Assembly (NCBI GenBank): GCA_900468535.1
Contig: UBTY01000023.1
Span: 62,001-126,000, forward strand
Direction: 5' to 3'
Length of the DNA stretch: 64,000 bases
From: Hyphomicrobiales bacterium
GTDB taxonomy: Bacteria; Pseudomonadota; Alphaproteobacteria; Rhizobiales; Rhizobiaceae
In this document: positions 27,032-35,711 of the stretch, one piece after another
Layout of the letters: each line of letters begins with the position of its first letter
Position numbering within the stretch: position 1 is the first letter of the stretch
The notes under the pieces: generated by a model
What the model saw: the letters and a program-made list of their open reading frames with translations, nothing else
What the model was told of the DNA's origin: nothing
Database searches by the model: none
Translations under genes and position numbers: made by a program

Positions 27032-28597
27032 TTACTGGCCCATCGTGGTCAGCCACTGACGCGGCTTGTTGTCGGCGCGGAAATCGATGCTTTTGATCGT
27101 ACCAAGCATTGCCCATGCAATAGGCTGCTGGTGCAGCGGAATCAGCATGACCTCATCCTTGGCGATCTTGAGGGCCTGACCTTCGAGTGCCAGGCGTTTT
27201 TCGTTGTCCGGCTCCTGGGCCGCACTAGCGACCAGCTTGTCGAGTTCAGGGCTGGACCAGTTGCCATAATTGGAAACGCCCATTGAACCTTGCTTGGTCG
27301 ACAGCACCTGCGAAAGCATGGAGTAGGCATCAAGCGTCGGCTCGTTCGCCCAGCTGAGGTTGAACATGTCCGCCTTGCCAGCGCTTCGCTTCGGAGTCTG
27401 GACGGCGCGTGGGGCAATATCGATTGTCGGCTTGAAACCGCCACGCTTCATCATGTTGGCGATGCCCGAGCAGATATCCTCCTCATTGATGCTCTCGTCG
27501 TTCATGCACGTGTACGTGAATGCGAGACCCGTCTGACCGGCTTCAGCCAGCAGCTTTTTCGACAGTTCCGGATCCGCTGGCTTGTAGGTGTCGAGTTCTT
27601 TGTCGTAGCCGGAGATTTCTGGCGCGATCAGCGACCCGGACGGGCGAGCAAGGCCGCGCATAACCTTCTTGTTGATCAACTCGCGGTCAACAGAAGCTTC
27701 GACAGCCTGACGCACGCGTATATCGTTGAAAGGATTAGGACGTCCGTCTTCCAGCTTTTCCTTGCGGTTGAAGTTGAGGAACACGGTACGCAGCTCCGTC
27801 CGCTTCTTGACGGTGATGCCCGGAGACGATTCAAGTCGCGGCAAATCCTGGATCGGAGCGCTATCAATCAGATCGATTTCGCCCGAGAGAAGTGCGGCGA
27901 CACGGGTTGCGGCCGAGGCGATCGGCACGAATTCGATGCGGTCGAGATTATGCTTCTTCACATCCCACCAGCCGTCATTGACGACAAGAACCGTCTTGCT
28001 GTCTGGCACACGGCTCTCAAGCTTGAACGGGCCCGTGCCGTTCGTGTGCATGGTGGTGTAACCTTCCGTCTTGGTCGCGACGTCCGTCGGCTTCTCGCTG
28101 TTGTTAGCCTTCAGCCAGCCGGCATCGAAGATGAAGATGTTGGTGATATCGTTGAGGAACAGCGAGGTCGGCGCGGTCACGGCGATGTCGACGGTGTAGT
28201 CGTCAACCTTTGTCACACCGGCGTAGAGTGGGATGTTGCCACGCAATGGCGAGGTCGGATCGGAAACACGAGTGAACGACGCCACCACGTCGTCAGCGGT
28301 AAAATCGGCGCCATCGTGGAATTTTACGCCCTTGCGCAGCGTGAAGCGCCAAGTCTTGCCATCTACCAATTTCCATTCGGTCGCAAGTGCCGGTTCGATC
28401 TGGAAGTCCGGTCCATAGCGCACGAGGCCTTCGTAAATGTGATTAAGGAAAGCCAGATTCGAGGTCGACGGCACCGAATAAGGGTCGAGCGAATAGAGGT
28501 CGGCGCGACCGCCCCAGCGAAGGGTTTCAGCATTGGCGGGCACGGCGATGGCAGCAGCGGCCATCGCGGCTAGGATGAAGCTTTTCACACGGGACAT
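27032..28597 (-). CDS. Family 5 solute-binding protein, second cluster
   Basis: Periplasmic binding protein of 521 residues feeding the importer at 20100-26694. A clear signal peptide (VKSFILAAMAAAAIAVPANA, cut before ETLRW) is followed by GGRADLYSLDPYS and the family pattern TLRKGVKFHDGADFTADDV. ATG 28597 follows GGGGGGAA; in-frame codons upstream to 28684 are not needed. It is separate from the permease operon by a stem-loop and second promoter, and divergent from the amidohydrolase at 28766 across an operator. Confidence 0.9.
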   Translation of the reverse strand: MSRVKSFILAAMAAAAIAVPANAETLRWGGRADLYSLDPYSVPSTSNLAFLNHIYEGLVRYGPDFQIEPALATEWKLVDGKTWRFTLRKGVKFHDGADFTADDVVASFTRVSDPTSPLRGNIPLYAGVTKVDDYTVDIAVTAPTSLFLNDITNIFIFDAGWLKANNSEKPTDVATKTEGYTTMHTNGTGPFKLESRVPDSKTVLVVNDGWWDVKKHNLDRIEFVPIASAATRVAALLSGEIDLIDSAPIQDLPRLESSPGITVKKRTELRTVFLNFNRKEKLEDGRPNPFNDIRVRQAVEASVDRELINKKVMRGLARPSGSLIAPEISGYDKELDTYKPADPELSKKLLAEAGQTGLAFTYTCMNDESINEEDICSGIANMMKRGGFKPTIDIAPRAVQTPKRSAGKADMFNLSWANEPTLDAYSMLSQVLSTKQGSMGVSNYGNWSSPELDKLVASAAQEPDNEKRLALEGQALKIAKDEVMLIPLHQQPIAWAMLGTIKSIDFRADNKPRQWLTTMGQ

Positions 28598-28676
28598 GAT
28601 TCCCCCCTTATTGATCGTTGTTTTGCCCGACGGGCCGCAAACCCCGGGCGAAGGGAGTATTGTTTTGCTCGCCGTT

Positions 28677-28700
28677 ATTGTCAATCATATTGTTGACAAT
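28677..28700. promoter_or_regulatory. GntR-type operator between the solute-binding protein and amidohydrolase genes
   Basis: ATTGTCAAT (28677-28685) is followed by ATTGTTGACAAT (28689-28700), identical to the 12-mer at 19195-19206 beside the GntR gene. It lies in the divergent promoter region of the genes starting at 28597 (minus) and 28766 (plus), well placed to control both. Confidence 0.68.
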
Positions 28701-28765
28701 TATCGTATCCAAAAATTACGGGTAACGTCACCAATATCTTGGTGCTCAGGAGAGAGGGAGAGAGT

Positions 28766-30241
28766 ATGGGAAGCTTCCTGTTGCTGCATGGAACCATCGT
28801 AACGGTGGATGATGAGAGGCGCATAATCGAGGACGGCGCTCTGGCAATTCAGGACGACCGGATCGTCGACATCGGCGCGGCAGACGAGCTTCAGCCACGA
28901 CACACGGACAAACAGGTTATCGACTGCCGCGGCAAACTGATCATCCCGGGCCTCATCGACGCCCACGGCCATGCGGGTCATGCGTTGATCCGAAGCATTG
29001 CGGCGGACACCAATTCGATGTGGATGAAGGTGGTCACGCCCACATATTACCACTACGTCACGCGGGACTATTGGTACGCCGACGGCCTCGTGTCAGGCAT
29101 CGAGCGCCTGCGTGCAGGTGTTACGACGTCCGCCAGCATAATCACCTCCATGCCGCGCGCGGACGATCCGGTGTTTGCTATCAATCACGCCCGTGCCTAT
29201 AGCGAAATTGGACTGCGTGAGATCATCTGCGTCGGCCCGTCCGGCTTGCCCTGGCCGCATCCGGTCACGCGCTGGGAAACGGGCTCGCCGGTGCGACGCG
29301 ACGTCAGTTTCGACGAGATGATTGAGGGCAGCGAAGCGGTTATCGAAGCACTGAACGGCAGCGCCGAAGGGCGCATCAAGGTATTTCTCACACCATTCAC
29401 CATCGTGCCCTCCGTCGAACCGTCTAATGCCTCAACTCCGGATCAGGCGGTAAGCCTCACCGAAAATGATCGCATGCAAGCACGTCGCATCCGCGAAACT
29501 GCACGAAAGTGGGGTGTTCGGCTGCATTCCGACGCCTTTGCCGGTCAAATCCGCATGGCGTTTCAGGACAAGGAGAATGCTCTTCTTGGACCAGATATCC
29601 ACCTGCAACATTGCTGGGGCATCTCGCACGAGGAAATCGACATTCTGGCCGAGACCGGCACTCACGTTACGCATGCCCCGCCCGGCCGTTCAACCCCAAT
29701 CATGGAGATGATGTCGAAGGGTGTGCGCGTTGCAATCACCACTGATGGAGCAGCCCCCAGCCGGCACTTCGACATGTTGCAGACCGCACGACTTGCGCAA
29801 TATACGCAGCACCTGCTGCACAACCATGATCGCTACCTCCTGCCACCAGGCAAGATCTTCGAGATGATCACCATTGATGCGGCGCGAGCCATCGGCATGG
29901 AAGATGAGATCGGCTCGCTAGAAGTCGGAAAGAAAGCCGACATCGTGATAATCGACATGCGCAAGCCGCACCTTATGCCGATGTGGATGCCCGTTCACCG
30001 CGTTGTTCACCAAGTGCTCGGGACCGACGTGGACACGGTTATCGTCGATGGCAAAGTTCTGATGGAGGCAGGCCAGGTGAGAACCGCCGACGTCGACGCA
30101 ATCATTTCCTTTGGTCAGGAAGAAGCATTGGCGCTGGTCGCACGGGCTGGCCTTCAGGATCACATGCATGATCCCGGCTGGGGTTGCCTTCTGCGCACTT
30201 TCAGCGAGCCGGTTACACCGCCGCAACCGCCTGTCTGCTGA
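28766..30241 (+). CDS. Amidohydrolase, chlorohydrolase/AtzA-TrzN-like
   Basis: Metal-dependent hydrolase of 491 residues, resembling the deaminase/chlorohydrolase branch (TrzN, AtzA, 8-oxoguanine deaminase). Motifs in order: GLIDAHGHAGHAL, RLHSDAFAG, LQHCWGISHEE and TTDGAAPSR. ATG 28766 follows an AGGAGAGAGGGAGAGAG purine run; an upstream ATG-like frame from 28739 is less likely. It is divergent from the solute-binding protein gene and shares its operator. With the amidohydrolases at 22062 and 23549 it makes three different hydrolases in one regulon. Substrate unknown. Confidence 0.84.
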   Translation: MGSFLLLHGTIVTVDDERRIIEDGALAIQDDRIVDIGAADELQPRHTDKQVIDCRGKLIIPGLIDAHGHAGHALIRSIAADTNSMWMKVVTPTYYHYVTRDYWYADGLVSGIERLRAGVTTSASIITSMPRADDPVFAINHARAYSEIGLREIICVGPSGLPWPHPVTRWETGSPVRRDVSFDEMIEGSEAVIEALNGSAEGRIKVFLTPFTIVPSVEPSNASTPDQAVSLTENDRMQARRIRETARKWGVRLHSDAFAGQIRMAFQDKENALLGPDIHLQHCWGISHEEIDILAETGTHVTHAPPGRSTPIMEMMSKGVRVAITTDGAAPSRHFDMLQTARLAQYTQHLLHNHDRYLLPPGKIFEMITIDAARAIGMEDEIGSLEVGKKADIVIIDMRKPHLMPMWMPVHRVVHQVLGTDVDTVIVDGKVLMEAGQVRTADVDAIISFGQEEALALVARAGLQDHMHDPGWGCLLRTFSEPVTPPQPPVC

Positions 30242-30614
30242 GCCAGAGCGGGTACCCTCTTTGCGTCGCTTCGAGATGATTTGGCTGCGCTGCCGTCTTG
30301 ATGAGGCCGGACGTCTGAAGCGTTTAAGGTTCATCGCAAGGAAAGCGGCCTTGTCTCATCGCTCTGGAGAGATTGACCGCCGGCAGGAGCGGATCTCTCG
30401 CAGATAAACGACTTGTCCATAAGCTCAGGTAGTTTTGCGCTACCGCGCGGTGAAGCAGGCCTGCCCCACGAAACGGTAGGCAATTCCGATCAAGCCTCAG
30501 GGAGACGCTTCAGCACTGTCGCAAAATCAACGCAACCGATGGCCTTGACATAACGAGCACATGCTCTCATATGTTTCACATTAAGAGCATATGCTCTCTA
30601 ATGGAGATAGAACG
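30242..30614. other. Gap before the NmrA operon
   Basis: 373 bases. No gene is supported in the first 300. The last 60 bases hold two related palindromes (30555-30597) and AATGGAGATAG as the ribosome site of the next gene. Confidence 0.6.
30555..30597. promoter_or_regulatory. Paired palindromic operators before the NmrA operon
   Basis: AGAGCATATGCTCT (30584-30597) is a perfect 14-base palindrome and GAGCACATGCTC (30555-30566) is a near-copy with one mismatch; they start about 30 bases apart. They lie just upstream of ATG 30615, so the promoter must be overlapped. The MarR-type regulator encoded last in the operon is the likely ligand, by position. Confidence 0.6.
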
Positions 30615-31496
30615 ATGAGCAAGGCAGAGATACTGGTAAGCGGTGCAACCGGCCGGACGGGCGGCGCGGCGATCGACGAGCTTCTGAAGTTGGGAAGAAA
30701 TGTCCGGGCGTATGTCCGCTCCGATGACGACCGCGCGCAGGCGATGCGCGAGCGCGGCGTCGAGATCGCAGTCGGCGACTTCACCGATATCGACGACATT
30801 CGGGCCGCCATGGAGGGCGTGCGATCTGCATATTTCCTGCATCCGATCGCGCCGGGCATCCTTGGCGCGGCAGCTTACTTCGCGCAAGCAGCCAAGGAGG
30901 CAGGGGTTTCCGCGATCGTAAACATGTCGCAGATCTCGGCGCGCCGAGAGTCCACCAGCCATGCGGCACAGGACCATTGGGTTTCGGAGCGGGTTTTCGA
31001 CTGGTCTGGGGTCGCAACGACCCATCTGCGTCCGACATTCTTCGCCGACTGGCTCGTCTATCCGCATTTCGCGAAGGAGATCTGGGCGTCGAAGAAAATC
31101 GAGTTTCCGTTCGAGAACGGCCGTCACGCCCCGATCAGCTCGGACGACCAGGGACGAGTGATCGCCCACCTTCTGGCAAAGCCGCAAGGTCATGGCGGCA
31201 AGGTCTATCCGCTTCATGGCCCAGTCGAGATGAACCATGCGGAAATCGCCGCGGCCATGAGCGAAGTCCTCGGAGCGAAGATCGAGTATGCGCCGACGTC
31301 GATCGAAGCATTCAAGGACAAGATGGAGAACCTCTACAAGTTCCCGCCCTTCCTCGTTCAGCACCTGGTCGAGGTCGCGCAGAACTATCGCGAGGGCATC
31401 TTCTCCGGCACCAACGACGTGGTCGAGCGTGTGACTGGAACCCCTGCTCTCTCGGTCCCCGAATTCATCGACAAAAATCGCGATGCCTTCCGGTGA
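30615..31496 (+). CDS. NmrA-like NAD(P)-binding oxidoreductase
   Basis: Atypical short-chain dehydrogenase of the NmrA/azoreductase-like group, 293 residues. The nucleotide fold begins LVSGATGRTGGAAIDELL, and RAYVRSDDDR marks the NADP-type loop. Such proteins act as quinone or azo reductases or redox sensors. ATG 30615 follows GGAGATAG. It is first in a four-gene plus-strand set with an NTF2-like protein, an SDR and a MarR regulator. Confidence 0.83.
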   Translation: MSKAEILVSGATGRTGGAAIDELLKLGRNVRAYVRSDDDRAQAMRERGVEIAVGDFTDIDDIRAAMEGVRSAYFLHPIAPGILGAAAYFAQAAKEAGVSAIVNMSQISARRESTSHAAQDHWVSERVFDWSGVATTHLRPTFFADWLVYPHFAKEIWASKKIEFPFENGRHAPISSDDQGRVIAHLLAKPQGHGGKVYPLHGPVEMNHAEIAAAMSEVLGAKIEYAPTSIEAFKDKMENLYKFPPFLVQHLVEVAQNYREGIFSGTNDVVERVTGTPALSVPEFIDKNRDAFR

Positions 31497-31522
31497 AAGC
31501 CGAGATCTTGGGAGCAACGAGC

Positions 31523-31897
31523 ATGTCTGAGACTCACGAACAACGTCACCCGTTCCTCGGCGGCCTGGCCGCCGACGCCGAACTCATCAGTTCCGTTCTG
31601 CGCGGCCCGGTGGTCGGCCGCGAAGACATCCGACGTGTCGTCGGCGCGGTCGGCACCCTTTATGCCAAGCAGACGCCGACCTTTCTGCAGGCCTTGGGTT
31701 CGCGAACACTCCTCGAGTACGAGGCGCTGCTGACCAGCGGCGAGCACCTGAATGCGGCCGTCGTCATCGATCGCAATCCAGATGGCTCGGTATCGCGCGT
31801 GAGCGTCCGCATGGCCCCGGTTGACGCCGTTGTGGCGCTTGCCAGCCAGCTGAAGCCGGTGCTTTCCGGCGAGATCCCCGATCAGCTTTTTCTTTGA
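31523..31897 (+). CDS. NTF2/SnoaL-like small protein
   Basis: Small protein of 124 residues, starting 26 bases after the NmrA-like gene. Its pattern (REDIRRVVGAVGTLY, LEYEALLTSGEHLNAAVVIDRN, VSVRMAPVDAVVALA) resembles the cone-shaped NTF2-like fold used by isomerases, dehydratases and ligand binders. No catalytic residue is assignable. Operon position suggests a role with the neighbouring reductases. Confidence 0.6.
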   Translation: MSETHEQRHPFLGGLAADAELISSVLRGPVVGREDIRRVVGAVGTLYAKQTPTFLQALGSRTLLEYEALLTSGEHLNAAVVIDRNPDGSVSRVSVRMAPVDAVVALASQLKPVLSGEIPDQLFL

Positions 31898-31961
31898 ACC
31901 CAAACGGCCGGTCTACGCCTGAGCAAAGGCACCGCCGGCATCCCAAACAAGGAGACGTGTC

Positions 31962-32678
31962 ATGGATATCAGCAACTCAACTGTCTTCATCACCGGTGCA
32001 AATCGCGGTCTGGGTCTGGCGTTCGCACGCGAAGCAGTCCGCCGTGGAGCAAAGAAGGTCTACGCGGGCATGCGCAGCACAAGCGGCTTCGATGAAGCCG
32101 GCATTACCCCGATCCGCATTGACGTCACTGACCCCTCGACGGTCGCTGCCGCAGCCGACGCTGCATCGGATACGACGATCCTGATCAACAACGCGGGCAT
32201 TGCCGCCTTGATCGATAGTCCTCTCGCGGCCGATTTCGAGACTCAGTCGAAGGCGCTCTTCGAGACCAACTACTACGGTCTGGCACGCGTTACCCGAGCG
32301 TTCGAACCGGCGCTCTCTAACCAGCCGCGGTCGGCGATCATCAACGTTCTGTCGGACATTGTATGGATGCCTAGACCCTATCTGACGCCCTATGCGGCAT
32401 CGAAAGCTGCCGCCTGGAGCTACACGAACCAGCTTCGATTCCATCTTGTGGAACGCGGCGTGCAGGTTCTCGGTCTTCATGTCGGCTTCCTCGATACCGA
32501 TCTGACGCATGGAATCGACGTGCCGAAGACAAATCCGGCCGACGTCGCGAGCCAGACCTACGACGCGCTTGCTGCTGGCAAGAGCGAGATCATGGCGGAC
32601 AAGGGTACCATTCTGCTAAAGACCACACTGGCGGACGAGGTTCCGGGCTACATCACGCCGCCGTCGGGGTTGTTCTGA
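31962..32678 (+). CDS. Short-chain dehydrogenase/reductase
   Basis: Classical SDR of 238 residues: TGANRGLG cofactor motif near residue 11, LINNAG, a Ser in INVLSDIVW, and the catalytic YAASK. These enzymes oxidise or reduce alcohols and carbonyls with NAD(P)(H). AAGGAGA precedes ATG 31962. It is third in the operon with the NmrA-like and NTF2-like genes. Substrate unknown. Confidence 0.86.
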   Translation: MDISNSTVFITGANRGLGLAFAREAVRRGAKKVYAGMRSTSGFDEAGITPIRIDVTDPSTVAAAADAASDTTILINNAGIAALIDSPLAADFETQSKALFETNYYGLARVTRAFEPALSNQPRSAIINVLSDIVWMPRPYLTPYAASKAAAWSYTNQLRFHLVERGVQVLGLHVGFLDTDLTHGIDVPKTNPADVASQTYDALAAGKSEIMADKGTILLKTTLADEVPGYITPPSGLF

Positions 32679-32760
32679 ACGTCGATGCAATGAATGAGAT
32701 CGGCGTCCTTCGCGATCCTGCGAGGGACGCCACGAGAACGGAATTCGAAAGGAACGGAAA

Positions 32761-33219
32761 ATGCTGTCGGCCAACCAGCCTCTGGGCATCGACCAGTGCA
32801 ATTGCAACGCCATGCGAAAGGCGAGCCGGCAGATCACGCGCCTTTATGACGCCCATCTTGAGCCAGCCGGTCTGAAAATCACGCAGTTCCTGATCCTGGC
32901 CGCGCTTGCCGAAGCTGGAAGCGCAACCGTGAATGCACTCGCCGAACGGCTTGACGTCGAGCGCACGGCCATGGGCAAGATGGCCGGATTTCTGGAGAAG
33001 GATGGTTTGGTCACGATGAAGCCATCCCCGACTGACGGACGCTACCGCGTCATCGAACTTACTCCCAAAGGCCATCTCGTACATGAAAAGGCTTCGCCTC
33101 TCTGGCTCGCGGCCCAGCAGGAGTTCGAAAACTTGAACGGCGCAGCCAATGTCGAGGCGCTTCGAAAGGAGTTGAGTGGGATCGTCGTTGGCGATAACGC
33201 AGTTGATCACGCGTCTTGA
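32761..33219 (+). CDS. MarR-family regulator with an N-terminal Cys-x-Cys
   Basis: Winged-helix repressor of 152 residues. The DNA-binding part reads TVNALAERLDVERTAMGKMAGFLEKDGLV followed by DGRYRVIELT. Near the N-terminus DQCNCNAMRKASRQ places two cysteines (about residues 13 and 15) before the first helix, a plausible redox or electrophile sensor. It ends the operon that starts with the NmrA-like gene and probably binds the palindromes at 30555-30597. Confidence 0.88.
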   Translation: MLSANQPLGIDQCNCNAMRKASRQITRLYDAHLEPAGLKITQFLILAALAEAGSATVNALAERLDVERTAMGKMAGFLEKDGLVTMKPSPTDGRYRVIELTPKGHLVHEKASPLWLAAQQEFENLNGAANVEALRKELSGIVVGDNAVDHAS

Positions 33220-33545
33220 AGTTGAGCTATCAAGGCACGGAGGGAGCTCACACGGTTTGGTGCATTTCGATTCCTGGCGATAGAGCGCATCGATCGGTTG
33301 GTCTTGATTGGATATGAACCTTCAGCCATGCGAATACTCGTCGCGCTGGCTTTCCCACTCCTATGCCGCGCCATGACACCGACGAAAATCAGCGGCCCGA
33401 TTGTCAACGCTGATAGACCAACTAATGCTGCCGCGGGGGCGAAGGAAGGCTATCAACAGCCAATCGAACGAATCCAACATTCGAGCGTTCCACGATATCA
33501 TCAGCTACAATCAAGAAACAGATTCGCTTCCGTCAGGACTGCCCG
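33220..33545. other. Gap before kup
   Basis: 326 bases. Open frames are present on both strands but none has a good ribosome site or a recognisable product. Only CAGGACTGCCCG just before the GTG of kup looks functional. Confidence 0.5.
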
Positions 33546-35447
33546 GTGACATATCCGCAACTTCGCTCCGACGACCCTGAGTTGGCATCTGAATCACGGA
33601 GTGGCCTGCCGTCGCTGGTGCTGGCCGCGCTTGGCGTCGTATATGGTGACATCGGAACCAGCCCGCTCTACGCCTTTCGCGAAGCCTTGCATGCGACAGC
33701 CGGGTCGGGCTCGCACCGGGAAAACGTGCTCGGCATCCTCTCGCTGATCGTATGGGCACTGACCATTGTCGTCACGGTGAAGTACGTAACCTTCGTTCTA
33801 AGGGCGGACAATCGGGGCGAAGGCGGAACGCTCTCCCTCATGGCGCTTGCTCGGCAAAGCTTCGCCCAAAAGCCAGGGTGGATTCTCGTCCTGGGCGTCG
33901 CCGGCGCCTCTCTATTTCTCGGCGACGCCATCATCACGCCTGCAATCTCGGTCTTGTCGGCTGTCGAAGGCATACAGGTGGTCGCACCCGGCCTGTCGGC
34001 ATGGATCGTGCCGATCACCGTCACTATCATCGCCGTGCTGTTCTTTGTGCAGCGCTTTGGCACGGGCGGCGTCGCCTCTGTATTCGGCCCTGTCATGGCG
34101 GTCTGGTTTCTGGTTCTCGGAATAAGCGGCGCCATCCACATTCTCGATGACCTTGAAATCTTCAGTGCGATCAACCCGCTCCATGGCGTTCTCTACGCAT
34201 CGAACAATGTCGGCCACGCGATCGCGGTCCTGGGGGCAGTGTTCCTTGCGGTCACAGGGGCCGAAGCGCTCTACGTCGACCTCGGCCACTTCGGCAGACG
34301 GCCAATTGTGGTGGCGTGGTTTTCGCTCGTCTTTCCATGCCTGCTTCTCAATTACTTCGGACAGGGTGCGTTCGTTCTGGCTAACCCCGGTATGACCGAG
34401 CATCCCTTCTTCGGCATGCATCCGCAGTGGGCGCGAGTACCGATCGTATGCCTGGCAACCGCAGCGACTGTAATCGCGAGCCAGGCCGTTATTTCGGGCG
34501 CCTACTCCCTTGTTCGTCAGGCAATGCACCTCAACCTGCTGCCGCGCCTGCAGATCCTGCACACCTCCGAGACGCATTCCGGGCAGATATTCATGCCGCA
34601 GGTTAACGCGTTCCTATTCGTATTCGTCGTCGCGCTTGTTCTGTATTTCAGGAGTTCCAGCGGACTGTCGGCCGCCTACGGCATCGCCGTCACTGGGGAG
34701 ATGCTGCTTACCAGTGTGCTGCTTTTCGTTGTCATGAAGCACATCTGGAAGTGGACGACATTGAGCACCACAGCGGTCATCGTTCCACTCTTCCTGATCG
34801 ACGCCGGGTTCTTCGTGGCGAATATCGCCAAATTTCCCGAGGGAGGATGGGTTCCGGTCGCCGTCGCGTGCACCATGGGCCTCATCATGCAGACATGGAT
34901 GGCGGGCAGACGGCTGCTGGCCGCCCGGACGCGTGCAGACGAGGTACCACTCGAAGGGGTCATTCACAGGCTGGCAAAGAAACCACCTACGACTGTACGG
35001 GGAACGGCGGTTTTTCTCACGAGCGACGTCGAAGGCGCACCCACGGCACTGCTGCACAGTCTCAAACACTACAAGGTTCTTCACGAACACAACGTCATCC
35101 TCAGCGTAGTGACCGCGACGGAGCCATTCGTGCCTGACGACGAGAAGATCTTCCTCGAAAGCTTCAGCCCGCTGTTCAGCCGACTGGTGATCACGTTCGG
35201 ATATATGGAAACGCCCAACATTCCGCGCGCCCTGGTGCTTGTGCGCGGCCTCGGCTTGAAGTTCGACATTATGTCGACATCGTTCTTCCTGTCGCGCCGC
35301 ACAATCCTTCCTTCTAGAAAGGGCGGAATGCCATTCTGGCAAGATCGCCTGTTCATCATGCTTGCTCAGAACGCAGGCAACGCGACCGACTATTTTGGCC
35401 TGCCGACTGGACGCGTGGTCGAACTCGGCCTGCAAACCGTCATCTGA
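33546..35447 (+). CDS. kup: KUP-family potassium transporter
   Basis: Proton-coupled K+ uptake protein of the inner membrane, 633 residues. The hallmark VVYGDIGTSPLYAFREAL lies near residue 31, followed by about twelve hydrophobic segments (for example GVAGASLFLGDAIITPA and AYGIAVTGEMLLTSVLLF) and a soluble C-terminal domain with RGTAVFLTS. Start GTG 33546 has AGGA upstream. It stands alone with no obvious partner; rhizobia often have several kup copies. Confidence 0.93.
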   Translation: MTYPQLRSDDPELASESRSGLPSLVLAALGVVYGDIGTSPLYAFREALHATAGSGSHRENVLGILSLIVWALTIVVTVKYVTFVLRADNRGEGGTLSLMALARQSFAQKPGWILVLGVAGASLFLGDAIITPAISVLSAVEGIQVVAPGLSAWIVPITVTIIAVLFFVQRFGTGGVASVFGPVMAVWFLVLGISGAIHILDDLEIFSAINPLHGVLYASNNVGHAIAVLGAVFLAVTGAEALYVDLGHFGRRPIVVAWFSLVFPCLLLNYFGQGAFVLANPGMTEHPFFGMHPQWARVPIVCLATAATVIASQAVISGAYSLVRQAMHLNLLPRLQILHTSETHSGQIFMPQVNAFLFVFVVALVLYFRSSSGLSAAYGIAVTGEMLLTSVLLFVVMKHIWKWTTLSTTAVIVPLFLIDAGFFVANIAKFPEGGWVPVAVACTMGLIMQTWMAGRRLLAARTRADEVPLEGVIHRLAKKPPTTVRGTAVFLTSDVEGAPTALLHSLKHYKVLHEHNVILSVVTATEPFVPDDEKIFLESFSPLFSRLVITFGYMETPNIPRALVLVRGLGLKFDIMSTSFFLSRRTILPSRKGGMPFWQDRLFIMLAQNAGNATDYFGLPTGRVVELGLQTVI

Positions 35448-35711
35448 TTGACGTGAGCACCGGGCGCTGACTGGGCTCCTCGGCGTCGGGGGGCTCCCTC
35501 GGGAACCGTGAAGGCACGCCCTACGTTTTCACACTGGAGGAAATAATCGATGGCAAAGCACGGTGCTCGCCATCAGTCAGCCGGGTCAATCAGCTATCAC
35601 CCCAGGTGCCGTTACGCGACCAGTCCGATCGTCATCGCCTTTGCATTGCATCGGCGATGCGCGCGAAAACCGCGCGATGGCCGCCTTCTTGAGGCGACCA
35701 TCGCGTACGTG
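35448..35711. other. Gap between kup and the formate dehydrogenase remnant
   Basis: 264 bases between convergent genes. TGGAGGAAATAATCG followed by ATG 35550 is a good translation start, but the frame (90 codons, beginning MAKHGARHQSAG) runs antisense into the formate dehydrogenase gene and resembles nothing I know. It may be the start of a gene lost in a deletion. Confidence 0.3.

Noticed and set aside
27290..28573. 427-codon open frame on the plus strand
   Set aside because: Antisense to the family 5 solute-binding protein gene, which has a signal peptide and family motifs.
33328..33549. Plus-strand frame starting MRILVALAFPLLC, signal-peptide-like
   Set aside because: No ribosome site, no recognisable mature part, and it overlaps the kup start.
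34614..35435. 273-codon open frame on the minus strand inside kup
   Set aside because: Antisense shadow; kup is complete and in its expected frame.
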